Positions 17,500 to 27,044 of a stretch of DNA of 64,000 nt are shown here, piece after piece. This DNA is from Marinomonas flavescens (GTDB taxonomy: Bacteria; Pseudomonadota; Gammaproteobacteria; Pseudomonadales; Marinomonadaceae), in the NCBI RefSeq assembly GCF_004352835.1, contig NZ_SJSB01000004.1, forward strand, positions 124,001 through 188,000. Reading direction: 5' to 3'. How positions within the stretch are numbered: the first letter of the stretch is position 1; each line of letters opens with the position of its first letter. The notes beneath the pieces are model-generated. The model searched no databases. It was given only the letters and a program-made list of their open reading frames with translations, and had not been told where the DNA came from. The position numbers and the translations under genes are program-made.

Positions 17500-19455
17500 T
17501 TAATGATCAGGTAGCAGTCGATATTTTCTGTCGTTATATAGCCATGTCCCAAGTAGTGGGTGTGCAATGGCTTCTTTAATTAAGTCTTCGTTTATTTTTT
17601 TGCTAGGAATGAGCTGTTTATTTTTATAAATGAAGGACTCTGGTGCTTTCTTAGGCTGCAATACGACAACGTCATTGCCTCTCATGTAAGCTTCATTTTG
17701 ATGGAACTGCATGATCGCACGACCGATATAGTCAGGGCTGGCAGTTGTCATGTCTTTCCCAATCATAGGGTGAGTAGAGCTTATCCCCATAAGAGACAAT
17801 AGCGTAGGCGCTAGATCTAGTTGACTAACGATACGGTAGTCTGCCTTTGGCGCTATGCCGTCACCCAATATAAGCGCGGGTATATGAAAGTTGGTGATAG
17901 GAACCAGCTCAGGGCGAGTTGAGCGAGCGTCATGGTCGGCGACGATTAAGAAGATGGTGTCTTTCCAATAGTCAGATTTCTTGGCGAGTTTGAAAAATTG
18001 ACCAACGGCATAGTCTGCATATTTAACGGCGTTTTCGCGGGTGTTCTTTGGTGTGTTGTATAGGTTTATTTTTCCGTCGGGAAATTCATAAGGGTCATGA
18101 TTCGAAGAGCTAAAGACCAAGCTGAAAAACGGCTTATTAGATTTCGATTTTTCAATAAATTGCTGATTGGCTTTTCTAAATAAATCCTCATCACTCACGC
18201 CCCATGAGCCGACAAACTCAGGCTTAACGAAATCTTTCTCTTCGATGATGGAATCAAAACCGTTGCCTAAGAAAAAGCTCTTCATGTTGTCAAAATGCGC
18301 GCCACCACCATACATAAAACTCGTGTCGTAATGATACTTATCCAGCAGTTTCGCTAGAGTGAAGAAATTTGTTTGTGAGTTGGGGAGTTTGACAGTACTT
18401 CGTGCCGGTGTCGGGACAAATCCGGTGACGACGGCCTCAATACCACGAACAGATCGTGTACCCGTAGCGTACAAATTATCGAAAGCCCAGCCTTGTGTTG
18501 CCAGTTTATCGTATTCAGGTGACAGCGGTAGGCCGCCTAAACGACCGATAAATTGTGCACCTAAGCTTTCTTCTAAAATGATAACGAGATTTTTTGGTCG
18601 AGCATATTGTCTGCTCGCGGTTTGTTTATGTAAGGTTGGATACGTATCAGAGACAAAGTCAGTTAAAGGAATGCCCATAGACTGGCGGATTTCATCAACA
18701 ATTTGGGGCTTTTTCATCGTTGGGTACAGTTGAAATGAGCTGATTTCGCCGGACATTTGACTGACCGCGTATAGCATAGAATACGTGGAGTTTAGAGTAA
18801 GGCTATTCGTGAGAGGGTCATTGGTAAATGCCGTATAACTTGGGTTAATCGCTCTGTGTTGCAGGCTTGATCTAGCAGCTAGTACACACACTAATAAGAC
18901 GATAATGGCCAGTACTGGGCGTTCAAACCATCTTGGTTGTGGTGAATTAACAATACTGCGTTTACGAAAAATCCGATACGCAATTAGCGTGGTTGCTACC
19001 GTAATGCCGAACGTAATAACCAGCGTTAATTTGTGCCCCTCAATTAGCATGGAAAACACTTCTTTTGGGTAAATAAGGTATTCAACGAATAAGCGATTTG
19101 GGCGTAAATTGTACTCATTTATAAAGGCAGGCGTAGCGGCTTCCATAAAGACAAAAAAAACAAAAATACCAGTGAGCCATAATCGACAAATCACATCCCA
19201 GAATCGATTTAGGTAGGGAATGCCTGATATTAGCAGACTAATAATGGCGGGTAAGGCAACCCAATAGCTAATGGTTGCTAAATCGATCCGAAACCCAAAC
19301 CCTAAAATTGTTAGCCAATCAGAGGCGGAACTAATTCGGTCAGATTCCCATAGCATGAGTCCAAGACGGCTCATTGTAAAAATTAAAAGCGAAGCGATTA
19401 AGAAGGTGCTAAAGGGGCGTAGGGGAGAGAGATAACGTTGGAATACTGTATACAT
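17500..19455 (-). CDS. LTA synthase/OpgB-like membrane phosphotransferase
   Basis: About 651 residues from ATG 19455 (ATGs at 19467 and 19509 are in frame). Five N-terminal membrane helices precede a periplasmic alkaline-phosphatase-superfamily domain. Visible motifs: VIILEESLGAQF (metal-binding Glu), TGTRSVRGIEA (nucleophile Thr), FYGGGAHFDNMKSFF-type segment, SSNHDPYEFP and VADHDARS (metal-binding Asp and His). Such enzymes move phosphoglycerol groups, in Gram-negatives usually onto periplasmic glucans. It heads a run of three phosphotransferase genes on the same strand. Exact acceptor unknown. Confidence 0.8.
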   Translation of the reverse strand: MYTVFQRYLSPLRPFSTFLIASLLIFTMSRLGLMLWESDRISSASDWLTILGFGFRIDLATISYWVALPAIISLLISGIPYLNRFWDVICRLWLTGIFVFFVFMEAATPAFINEYNLRPNRLFVEYLIYPKEVFSMLIEGHKLTLVITFGITVATTLIAYRIFRKRSIVNSPQPRWFERPVLAIIVLLVCVLAARSSLQHRAINPSYTAFTNDPLTNSLTLNSTYSMLYAVSQMSGEISSFQLYPTMKKPQIVDEIRQSMGIPLTDFVSDTYPTLHKQTASRQYARPKNLVIILEESLGAQFIGRLGGLPLSPEYDKLATQGWAFDNLYATGTRSVRGIEAVVTGFVPTPARSTVKLPNSQTNFFTLAKLLDKYHYDTSFMYGGGAHFDNMKSFFLGNGFDSIIEEKDFVKPEFVGSWGVSDEDLFRKANQQFIEKSKSNKPFFSLVFSSSNHDPYEFPDGKINLYNTPKNTRENAVKYADYAVGQFFKLAKKSDYWKDTIFLIVADHDARSTRPELVPITNFHIPALILGDGIAPKADYRIVSQLDLAPTLLSLMGISSTHPMIGKDMTTASPDYIGRAIMQFHQNEAYMRGNDVVVLQPKKAPESFIYKNKQLIPSKKINEDLIKEAIAHPLLGTWLYNDRKYRLLPDH

Positions 19456-19526
19456 CTTTATATTCATACACTTATTGAAATGAGTATGAATATAAGCATA
19501 AATGTGCAAAAAATACTAACCTATTC

Positions 19527-19570
19527 ATGCCTACGCTCACTCAAATTTTGTGGTGAGTGTGCGTAGGCAT
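19527..19570. terminator. Hairpin between two phosphotransferase genes
   Basis: ATGCCTACGCTCACTCA and TGAGTGTGCGTAGGCAT form a 17-bp stem with a single mismatch. It lies past the stop of the 19596 gene on the minus strand. A T tail is lacking, so it may be a processing or attenuation structure rather than a strict terminator. Confidence 0.55.
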
Positions 19571-19595
19571 AGTGCGTGTTATGAGTTATGAAATG

Positions 19596-21239
19596 TTAAG
19601 AGCGACAGCGACTGTAGATATCTAAATTTTTATCATAGGCTGTTGTTTTTACATCCATAATGCCAAGGAGTGTACTGAAGATATAATCTTGCGAGAATCC
19701 TCCTGCTTTTGCTTCACTTTTTAGACAGGCCTCATTGATGCCTTTGCTTTTCTTAAAGCCATCAGACATCCATAAAATGAGCGGCACTGTCGTCTGAAAG
19801 GCTGGGGCAACAGCATACGGGACGCCGTGAAGGTACAGCCCATTTTCGCCTAAGGATTCACCATGATCAGAGATATAGAAAAGCGCGGTGTTGTACTGGT
19901 CACTGAGCGCTTTTAGCTTGTCTATCGCTTGGCTAATAACATAGTCGGTATAGACAATGGTATTGTCATAGGTGTTTACAATTTGGTCTATGGAGCAGTC
20001 TTCTATCTCACTGGTTTGACAATCTGGTGAGAATTTTTGTTGAGCCTTGGGGTAGCGTAAGTAATAGGTTGGCCCATGGCTCCCCATGATGTGCATAACG
20101 ATGAGTTTTTCTTTGCCTTTCATTTTTGCAATTTCACCGTCTAGTCCTTGAAGTAAAGCCATGTCTAAGCAAGTACTGCCATTACAGAATTGGTCTTTAC
20201 GGGATCTATCTAGTTCTATTTTAGGAATGCGTTTGGCGACGTCTTTATCACCACCATCGTTTTCTTTCCAAAGCAATGACACTCCCGCGCGTTGTAGTAT
20301 GTCCATCACGTTGTCTTGGCTGTATGTACGCTCTTTGTTGTAATCGTGACGGTCTTGTTGGGAGAACATGCAGGGAACAGATACTGCGGTGGCGGTGCCA
20401 CAAGAGTGAACGTTTTGAAACGAGATAACGCCTTGTTTTTCGGTGTAAGGGTTGGTGTTTTTTGCGTAGCCATTAAGGGCATAATTTTGTGAACGCGCTG
20501 TTTCACCAAGAATAAAGAAAAACAAAGTAGGTTTTTCATTATTGTCTTTTGCTGCCAATTTGGCGTCTTCACCAATGTGTTTGAACGTCATTGGAGTAGA
20601 AAAATAGGTGTCATGTAAATAGTTGTAACCGCTGTAAAGGTAATAGGTAGGAATCACCATTCTTTTTAAAAAGCTGTTGTTGCGTCCTACTGAGCTTAAA
20701 TCTTTATAGACGAAAAACACCACGATTAATAATAGAACGAAGGAAATGACGACGGCGATTATTTTTCTAACCAGAGCAAGGCCGGGTTTCATTGGTGCAA
20801 ATGCCACCAAAAGTGAAGGAATAACGCCAGTGATGATGACCCAGCTAATTGAATGCAAATTCAAGTAGGATGCGGCTTCACTCGAGTCTGTCTCAAAAGC
20901 ATTTTCTATCATTCCGTAATCAATGCTGATCCCATAAAAGAGCATGGCATAGCTGACTAGGCTTGACGTGATGAGTAAAAATATAAAAATGGGTTTGGCT
21001 AAATAAGGCCAGCTAAACAGGTTAAAAATAATGCTCAGCAGTAAAAAGATAAAGATAGGAATCGAAATAATGAAGCTAATATGAACCGTCTCTACCCCTG
21101 ATAATATTTTATAAAGACTTTTATAAAGAGGGAAATTGACAACAATGGCGTAGTAAGCGGCAACAATTAAAGCTAAAGAGGTGTAAGAGAGTTGGAATTT
21201 ACGTTTTTTTATTTGAGAAGAGTTTTGCTCTTTCATCAT
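19596..21239 (-). CDS. Lipid A phosphoethanolamine transferase (EptA/MCR family), copy 1
   Basis: 547 residues. Five N-terminal membrane helices (to about 178) and a periplasmic sulfatase-fold domain. Zinc and catalytic residues are in place: Glu in GETARSQN (about 246), nucleophile Thr in SCGTATAVSVPC (about 284) with flanking disulfide cysteines, and Asp-His in SDHGESLGENG. The reaction transfers phosphoethanolamine from phosphatidylethanolamine to lipid A phosphate at the outer face of the inner membrane, which lowers negative charge and can reduce binding of cationic peptides. A close paralogue lies upstream on the same strand. Confidence 0.9.
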   Translation of the reverse strand: MMKEQNSSQIKKRKFQLSYTSLALIVAAYYAIVVNFPLYKSLYKILSGVETVHISFIISIPIFIFLLLSIIFNLFSWPYLAKPIFIFLLITSSLVSYAMLFYGISIDYGMIENAFETDSSEAASYLNLHSISWVIITGVIPSLLVAFAPMKPGLALVRKIIAVVISFVLLLIVVFFVYKDLSSVGRNNSFLKRMVIPTYYLYSGYNYLHDTYFSTPMTFKHIGEDAKLAAKDNNEKPTLFFFILGETARSQNYALNGYAKNTNPYTEKQGVISFQNVHSCGTATAVSVPCMFSQQDRHDYNKERTYSQDNVMDILQRAGVSLLWKENDGGDKDVAKRIPKIELDRSRKDQFCNGSTCLDMALLQGLDGEIAKMKGKEKLIVMHIMGSHGPTYYLRYPKAQQKFSPDCQTSEIEDCSIDQIVNTYDNTIVYTDYVISQAIDKLKALSDQYNTALFYISDHGESLGENGLYLHGVPYAVAPAFQTTVPLILWMSDGFKKSKGINEACLKSEAKAGGFSQDYIFSTLLGIMDVKTTAYDKNLDIYSRCRS

Positions 21240-21597
21240 TTTTCCTAGAGTGGAGGAGATATATTTAAAAAATATTTTAATATAATCGAGGTGGAAAAAA
21301 AATAAAATAAAATGAGTTTAAGAAAGTAAATAAGATTTTTATAACGTTTTTACAGAATGCGTTTGTTTTTGTGTGTCGTTGAAAAAGAAGCATCTAAAAC
21401 TGTGCCTTTTTACGGTAAAGGCAAAGCGTTGGTAATCGAGTTTGTTACGAAGACGTGTAGCGATTAAGCGACAACTAACTTGCCGGCCGCGTTTCTTTGA
21501 TTTGATCGCGATGTGATTACGTGTTCCTGAGTTAAGCATTGCCTTCCTTGGCAGATGTTAACGTTTTTGTTTTGATGTCTTTGCTAGCGGGCGCAGG
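21240..21597. other. Spacer between the two phosphoethanolamine transferase genes
   Basis: 358 bases with no supported gene. A 66-codon basic frame on the minus strand (21339-21539) lacks a ribosome site and family resemblance and is left out. The AT-rich part next to 21300 probably holds the promoter of copy 1. Confidence 0.45.
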
Positions 21598-23244
21598 TTA
21601 AGTGCGGCAAGGGTGGTAGATGTCTAAATTCTTATTATAAGCATCGGTTTTTACATCCATGATGCCAAGCAAGGTACTAAATACGTAATCTTGTGAAAAA
21701 CCTCCGCGCTTAGCTTCATTTTTTAAGCATTGCTCATTAATCTTTTTGCTTTTCTTAAAGCCATCTGACATCCACAAAATAAGCGGTACCGTGGTTTGAA
21801 ATGCAGGCGCCACAGCATAAGGTACGCCGTGTAAATACACGCCATTTTCACCCAAAGACTCACCATGGTCAGAGATATAGAAAAGCGCGGTGTTGTACTG
21901 ATCGCTGAGTGCTTTTAGTTTGTCGATAGCTTGGCTGATCACATAGTCGGTATAGACAATGGTGTTGTCATAGGTGTTTACAATTTGGTCTATGGAGCAG
22001 TTTTCTATTTCGCTACTTTGGCAATCGGGTAAGAATTTTTGCTGATCTTTCGGGTAACGCAAATAATAGGTTGGTCCATGACTTCCCATGATGTGCATAA
22101 CAACAAGTTTCTCTTTGCCTTTCATGGAAGAGACTTCGCTGTCTAAATTTTGCAGTAATGACATATCTAAACAAGTGCTGCCATTACAGAATTGATTTTT
22201 ATGAGATGTGTCTATTTCTATTTTAGGAATGCGTTTGGCGACCTCTTTATCACCACCATCGTTTTCTTTCCAAAGCAATGAGACTCCCGCACGTTGCAGT
22301 ATGTCCATCACGTTATCTTGAGTGTAGGAGCGTTCTTTGTCGTAGTCATGGCGACCTTGTTGGGAAAACATGCAAGGAACAGACACTGCGGTGGCAGTAC
22401 CGCAAGAGTGAACATTCTGAAACGAGATGACGCCTTGTTTTTCGGTGTAAGGGTTGGTGTTTTTTGCGTAGCCATTTAAGGCATAGTTCTGTGAACGAGC
22501 GGTTTCGCCAAGAATAAAGAAAAACAAAGTCGGTTTTTCGGTAGCGACATCGGCGGTTAATGTCGCGTCCTCACCTATGTGCTTGAATGTCATAGGAGTT
22601 GTTAAGTAGGTATCATGTATATAGTTGAGGGTACTGTAGACGTAGAAGCCTGGGATAATCATCTTTTTTAGGTATTTATTGTTGCGACCCACTGAGCTGA
22701 AGTCTTTATAGGTGAAAAAAAGCAGGGCCAAAAGAAGGCTGAACAGAACAACGAGCACAACGCTTTTTTTGAGTAATGCTAAGCCTGGTTTCATCGGCGC
22801 AAAGGCGACTAATAAAGAGGGGATAACCCCCATGATGGTGATCCAGGTAATAGAATGCAAATTCAAGTAGGAAGCGGCTTCACTTGGGTCGGTTTCAAAG
22901 GCATTCTCGATCATTCCATAATCGACATTGATGCCATAATACAGCATGACATAACTCACCATGCTGGAGGTGATCAATAGGAGTATAAAAATGGGCTTGC
23001 CTAGGAAGGGCCAGCTTAACAAGTTGAATAAAATGGCATTCAATAAAAAAATAAAAGTCGGGATCGCAAAAATGAAGCTTACATGGACATTGTCTAGCTT
23101 ACTGAGAATTTTATAAAATTCGGAATAGAGCGGGATGTTAACGATAGTGGCGTAATATAAGGCGAGAATTAACGCTAGGCTTGTATAGGAAAGTGTAAAC
23201 TTGATTTTTTTTACATGAGTAGACGTTTTTTCTTTCATTAACAA
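21598..23244 (-). CDS. Lipid A phosphoethanolamine transferase (EptA/MCR family), copy 2
   Basis: 548 residues, clearly paralogous to the gene at 19596. The soluble catalytic domains are nearly identical over long stretches (GETARSQNYALNGYAKNTNP, SCGTATAVSVPCMFSQQ, SDHGESLGENG), while the membrane halves and linker have diverged more. All catalytic residues are kept, so both copies should be active. The higher conservation of the catalytic half suggests either stronger constraint or gene conversion. Each gene has its own upstream spacer, so they may be regulated separately. Different acceptor positions or conditions are possible but not visible. Confidence 0.9.
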   Translation of the reverse strand: MLMKEKTSTHVKKIKFTLSYTSLALILALYYATIVNIPLYSEFYKILSKLDNVHVSFIFAIPTFIFLLNAILFNLLSWPFLGKPIFILLLITSSMVSYVMLYYGINVDYGMIENAFETDPSEAASYLNLHSITWITIMGVIPSLLVAFAPMKPGLALLKKSVVLVVLFSLLLALLFFTYKDFSSVGRNNKYLKKMIIPGFYVYSTLNYIHDTYLTTPMTFKHIGEDATLTADVATEKPTLFFFILGETARSQNYALNGYAKNTNPYTEKQGVISFQNVHSCGTATAVSVPCMFSQQGRHDYDKERSYTQDNVMDILQRAGVSLLWKENDGGDKEVAKRIPKIEIDTSHKNQFCNGSTCLDMSLLQNLDSEVSSMKGKEKLVVMHIMGSHGPTYYLRYPKDQQKFLPDCQSSEIENCSIDQIVNTYDNTIVYTDYVISQAIDKLKALSDQYNTALFYISDHGESLGENGVYLHGVPYAVAPAFQTTVPLILWMSDGFKKSKKINEQCLKNEAKRGGFSQDYVFSTLLGIMDVKTDAYNKNLDIYHPCRT

Positions 23245-23388
23245 TCCTAGGATAAAATATTCTTAGAATGTAAATGTTAATAAACGTCAGATAAAAAAAA
23301 GATGAAAAATTTTTGTTTTATAAGCTAAAAATCTTATTTTATTTCAAAGGTTTAAAAGGGTCGATATGCTGTTTTGCTATTCAGCAAG

Positions 23389-23434
23389 GTAATGACACTT
23401 TGGCTCTCTTGACCTTAGAAAACGGTGTCATTAC
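23389..23434 (-). terminator. Possible terminator after the methyltransferase
   Basis: GTAATGACAC and GTGTCATTAC form a perfect 10-bp stem with a 26-base loop, 20 bases past the stop on the minus strand. The long loop and lack of T run make it a weak call. Confidence 0.35.
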
Positions 23435-23454
23435 GTTTGCTTCGAACTGCAATA

Positions 23455-24396
23455 TTATTGATTAACGTGGAAGATAAGAGCTTTCAATCCACTTTCTTCG
23501 TCAATGTCTAAAAATTCAGGCGGGTTTTCTAGGCGAGTTTGAAACGCTAGTTTGGGTGCTTCTTCCTTCATACCATCAATTAAGAATTGTGACGTTAAGT
23601 TCGGGTCATTTACACAGGCGAGAACAGTACCTTGCTCGCAAAGTAAATCAGGAAGGCGTCGTAGGATTTTTTGATAGTCTTTAGTAATCGCAAAGCTGCC
23701 TTTCTGGAAACTGGGCGGATCAATAATAATCAGATCATAGGGGCCGTATTTTTTGATTTTTCCCCAAGATTTAAAAATATCGTGCCCAAAGAAAGAGACT
23801 TGGCTTAGATCGTGTTCATTTAAACGATGATTCTCTCTTCCTCGGTTCAAAACAGATTTCGCCATGTCTAGGTTCACAACGTATTCAGCTCCGCCTGCAA
23901 GCGCTGCGACCGAGAAACCACAAGTGTAAGAGAATAAATTAAGCACTCGTTTATGTTGACTGTTCTCTTTGACCCATTGTCGACCAAAACGCATGTCCAA
24001 AAAAAGTCCGTTATTCTGATTGCGATCAAGGTCTAGTTGAAACTTGAGATCATTTTCTATGATGACTTGTTGCGGTACATGCTCTCCCCAAAGGCATTCA
24101 ATTAGGTTGCTGCTAAGGTAGCGATGCTGGAGCAATAGTGATGTTGTTTCGCTTGCTTGCCACTCGTCGCTCAAAGGCCATGTTTGTATTGTTTGTTGTA
24201 ATTCTGACAAAAACTCATCACTGGGTTGTTTAAACAATGACACCAATACTTGCCCTTGCAGCCAATCTACGGTGATGTGCTCTAAGCCTGCATAGCAACG
24301 ACCACGACCGTGAAACAGTCTTCGGGTTTCACCTCGTATAGAGGTTAGTGCGGCGAGAGTGTGTTGAGTGAGAGAAGGTAAGGCTGTGTTAATCAT
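23455..24396 (-). CDS. SAM-dependent methyltransferase, RlmI/SmtA-like
   Basis: 313 residues, class I methyltransferase. The N-terminal third is a small variable domain. The SAM-binding core starts near residue 168 with VLNLFSYTCGFSVAALAGGA (motif I), followed by NLDMAKSVLNRGRENHRLN (motif II) and LIIIDPPSFQKGSF (the DPPSF catalytic motif of RNA/base methyltransferases of the RlmI and RlmKL type). The substrate is probably rRNA but this is inferred from the motif. The protein is shorter than RlmI because it lacks a PUA domain. Monocistronic. Confidence 0.8.
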   Translation of the reverse strand: MINTALPSLTQHTLAALTSIRGETRRLFHGRGRCYAGLEHITVDWLQGQVLVSLFKQPSDEFLSELQQTIQTWPLSDEWQASETTSLLLQHRYLSSNLIECLWGEHVPQQVIIENDLKFQLDLDRNQNNGLFLDMRFGRQWVKENSQHKRVLNLFSYTCGFSVAALAGGAEYVVNLDMAKSVLNRGRENHRLNEHDLSQVSFFGHDIFKSWGKIKKYGPYDLIIIDPPSFQKGSFAITKDYQKILRRLPDLLCEQGTVLACVNDPNLTSQFLIDGMKEEAPKLAFQTRLENPPEFLDIDEESGLKALIFHVNQ

Positions 24397-24501
24397 AGTG
24401 GTGTTTTTAGCATTAGTTTGTGAATAGGTATTGGAAAGCCATTGCTTTAATTGTCCGTATTTTACTGTGAATCTAGTGCGCTAGTCAGCACAAACAAGAA
24501 G

Positions 24502-24535
24502 ATAGCCTCACCAAAGACGAATATGGCGAGGCTAT
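24502..24535 (-). terminator. Hairpin after the PepSY gene
   Basis: ATAGCCTCACCA and TGGCGAGGCTAT form a 12-bp stem with one mismatch, just past the stop of the minus-strand gene. Confidence 0.6.
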
Positions 24536-24563
24536 TTTCTCTGTTAGTTGTTTGCTTGGCTAT

Positions 24564-25871
24564 TTAGTTAGCGGCTTTTCTCCAGCGAACTAGGTCGATA
24601 AGTAGAAAACATAATAGGCTAACGCCCATGGCAGGTAAGCTAAAACCCAGTGCGATGGCGATGGCCAGAGTAATGACTTTTGTGCCTGCGCCAAGATTGT
24701 TCCATGCTTCGAGCAGCGGTTTGGATGTCGCGCCGGGAGCAGGGCGACGACGCCACCACATCATGTATCCCCAGACAACCATGGTGCATAGGCCAAGCCC
24801 AAAAAAGACTAAGACAACCTGATTGACGACACCGAACAAAATACCCATATGAAAGTCGATACCCCAACGAATCAGTTTAGCGACAATAGGGAAAGTGGCG
24901 AAATCGGCACGGCTAATCACTTTCATATTCGTTGGGTTGATAGTTACTGAATCCACTTGCGTTGGCCATGAGTGGTCAATTTCGCGAACAAACCATGCTT
25001 GATTGGCTTTTCGTGGTGGTTTGATTTCAATTTTATTGGCATCGATACCCGCGTTACGTGCGGTTGCTAAAATCTGATCAAATAATTGGTCCGTATTTTT
25101 AGTCGCATCCGTATTGGGTAGGCTCATATTAGGAGAGGGCGTATACCAGCCTAAGACCTGACGAACGGTGGAAATATTGCCGCCAGCCCACTTAGACCAC
25201 GTTAAACCAGTTGCTGAGAAAAACAACAAACCAATGAGTAATGCCAAACCTAGCTGGCTGTGGTTTTTTCTTGTTTTTAAATAAGGTGTTCGTGATGCTA
25301 CGTTTGCTTTGTTTTTCTTACCGCCTTTAAACCATAAGAAAAAACCGCCTAAAGCGACAATCCACAACCAAGAAGCGGCCAATTCGCTGTAGTTTCGACC
25401 AAATTCGCCTAGCAAAAGTTGCCTATGGAGAAAGTCGAGCGTCATTCGAAAAGGCAAAATACCACTGGTTCCATAGACGGCCATATCGCCTTTGACGGCA
25501 AGTGTCACAGGGTCGATAAAAACGGCTCTTGCACCCGAATCTGTTGTAGCGTCTAAAAACATAATGCGCGTTGTATCACCTTTTTCAGGCGCTGGTCTGA
25601 CGGCAAACAAGGTCAATGCCTTGGGCAGTGACTGTTTGGCCGCGGCTATTTGAGCAGCAAGCGGCTGACTTTGTCCGACACTTTGTGTGGTGAGAGCCTC
25701 TTTATACATCGCGTGTTCAATTTGCGGCGTAAGAACGTATAAGGTTCCTGTTAGTGCGGCGACAAAGATAAAAGGACCAATAAACAGTCCAATGTAAAAA
25801 TGAAGCCGTGTAATCAACATAAGTAAGGCGTTTGGGCGCGCCGTTTTATGATTTAAATGTTCGTTATTCAT
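24564..25871 (-). CDS. PepSY-domain membrane protein, PiuB-like
   Basis: About 435 residues from the ATG at 25871; an upstream ATG at 25895 is possible. PepSY-associated membrane protein with four to five helices: the first (HFYIGLFIGPFIFVAALTGTLYVL) is the family hallmark, and PepSY-like periplasmic segments lie between the first and third helices. Members are linked to ferric-siderophore or metal use as inner-membrane reductase-like proteins. The DUF2946 gene lies upstream on the same strand 168 bases away, and this pairing is common in metal-responsive operons. A TonB receptor, often next door, is missing here. Confidence 0.8.
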   Translation of the reverse strand: MNNEHLNHKTARPNALLMLITRLHFYIGLFIGPFIFVAALTGTLYVLTPQIEHAMYKEALTTQSVGQSQPLAAQIAAAKQSLPKALTLFAVRPAPEKGDTTRIMFLDATTDSGARAVFIDPVTLAVKGDMAVYGTSGILPFRMTLDFLHRQLLLGEFGRNYSELAASWLWIVALGGFFLWFKGGKKNKANVASRTPYLKTRKNHSQLGLALLIGLLFFSATGLTWSKWAGGNISTVRQVLGWYTPSPNMSLPNTDATKNTDQLFDQILATARNAGIDANKIEIKPPRKANQAWFVREIDHSWPTQVDSVTINPTNMKVISRADFATFPIVAKLIRWGIDFHMGILFGVVNQVVLVFFGLGLCTMVVWGYMMWWRRRPAPGATSKPLLEAWNNLGAGTKVITLAIAIALGFSLPAMGVSLLCFLLIDLVRWRKAAN

Positions 25872-26039
25872 AAAAATAGAAAATCCATGAACCACGTCCG
25901 TTATAGTTAATTAAGTTGCCGTTACTCGATGAAATGAGTTAAGCCGCATTAATAACCTGATGACATGGTATAAGCGTAGCAAAGCAGACGGCTTTTAAAA
26001 TCGCGATATAAGCGGTATTAAGTAGAAGTCGTCGTGTGT

Positions 26040-26531
26040 TTAAATTTTGTAGCTGGAGCTCGTGCTTACGATTGCGGGAGGTGCTCTAGGTAAGATGGCA
26101 GAATAAACATCAAGAGATTGCCTGCCATGGATGGCTAAAACATAGTTAAGATAAGCCATTTGAAGCAGGGCGGGTAGGCTAAAAGACGGAGCGCTAAGCC
26201 AGTTTAAGTGGAACAGTAACGTACAATAACCACAAGCCGCTTCTAAGCCGGTATGGTGATGTGACATAGCATGTGTTGCATGACTTGTAGAATGGCTCGC
26301 TGGGTGGCGCATTGCTCCCATATCACCAAGCATGCCTTCCATATCACCGGACATGCCTTCCATAGAATAAGGCATAGCACTATGGTGCATCATGCCAGTG
26401 CTCATCTGCAGTTGAGAAAATAGCGGAGCAATATAGATGAGCATCATTGCAAATAGGCTAACCAATACGGCTTTGCGCATTGGTTTTGCATTATTGCTGA
26501 TGTGACTAAAGGGTGTCATTAGCGAGTTCAA
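26040..26531 (-). CDS. DUF2946 protein with Met/His-rich segment
   Basis: 163 residues. One N-terminal membrane helix (VLVSLFAMMLIYIAPLFS), then a striking methionine- and histidine-rich stretch with the repeat MEGMSGDM/MEGMLGDM and clusters such as SHATHAMSHHH, then the DUF2946 hallmark CGYC near residue 119 and a second hydrophobic part. Methionine/histidine clusters plus a CxxC motif suggest binding of copper or another soft metal in the periplasm. It precedes the PepSY gene on the same strand, so the two may serve one metal-handling function. Function inferred. Confidence 0.7.
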   Translation of the reverse strand: MNSLMTPFSHISNNAKPMRKAVLVSLFAMMLIYIAPLFSQLQMSTGMMHHSAMPYSMEGMSGDMEGMLGDMGAMRHPASHSTSHATHAMSHHHTGLEAACGYCTLLFHLNWLSAPSFSLPALLQMAYLNYVLAIHGRQSLDVYSAILPRAPPAIVSTSSSYKI

Positions 26532-26577
26532 GCTAGACTCTATTCAATACCAAGTAGTTCAATACCAAGTAGTAAGC

Positions 26578-26946
26578 TTAAGATTGAATATCGTGCTGAT
26601 GTTCTTCGGCAGAAGAAACGATACATTCTCCAGCCAGATTTGATGCGACACCGACGCAAAAACCATCTTTTTGCATCCCTGTTAGCCATTTGTCAGACCA
26701 TTCTTGAGCGGACACTTCCAGTGATTGGAAGCCTTCATAGTCTTTAGCGCCCCATTCAGAGGCAAGTTCAGCCGTTGGCCAAATAGGCAGTACTTTGTCG
26801 CTTCCTAGGTCAATGATCAAACAGCCTTCGGCATCGGCTAATAGAAAGACACTCATGCCTTTTTTAATATGTAAGATAACTTCCTCATAACGACGGCTAC
26901 TTGGTAAACGGAAAAATGCATCAGAAGAAAAATCAGGCGTGGTCAT
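26578..26946 (-). CDS. DUF2750 family protein
   Basis: About 122 residues from the ATG at 26946 (MTTPDFSSDAFF), preferred over the frame start at 26985 whose first residues are hydrophobic and sit in a terminator stem. The sequence fits the DUF2750 family: an N-terminal YEEVI helix segment, LPIWP and SEWG motifs, and EWSDKWL near the C-terminus. Members are small cytosolic proteins of unknown function, sometimes near immunity genes. It is isolated here, with no informative operon partner. Confidence 0.7.
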   Translation of the reverse strand: MTTPDFSSDAFFRLPSSRRYEEVILHIKKGMSVFLLADAEGCLIIDLGSDKVLPIWPTAELASEWGAKDYEGFQSLEVSAQEWSDKWLTGMQKDGFCVGVASNLAGECIVSSAEEHQHDIQS

Positions 26947-26963
26947 TGGAATAAAACTCGAAT

Positions 26964-27002
26964 AAAAAAGAAACCATAATAGCATGTTATGGTTTCTTTT
27001 CT
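26964..27002. terminator. Bidirectional terminator after the deaminase gene
   Basis: AAAAGAAACCATAA and TTATGGTTTCTTTT form a 14-bp stem with a 7-base loop. It terminates the minus-strand purine block and lies in the leader of the DUF2750 gene. Confidence 0.7.
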
Positions 27003-27044
27003 GTAGTGCTTAAGGGCGCTGAAGGTTTAAATTATTACCATAAG

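Noticed and set aside
21339-21539. 66-codon basic frame between the two phosphoethanolamine transferases
   Set aside because: No ribosome site, no recognised family, and composition like intergenic DNA.
19596-23244. Mobile colistin-resistance cassette
   Set aside because: No insertion sequence, no flanking repeats and base composition like neighbours; these look like native chromosomal genes.
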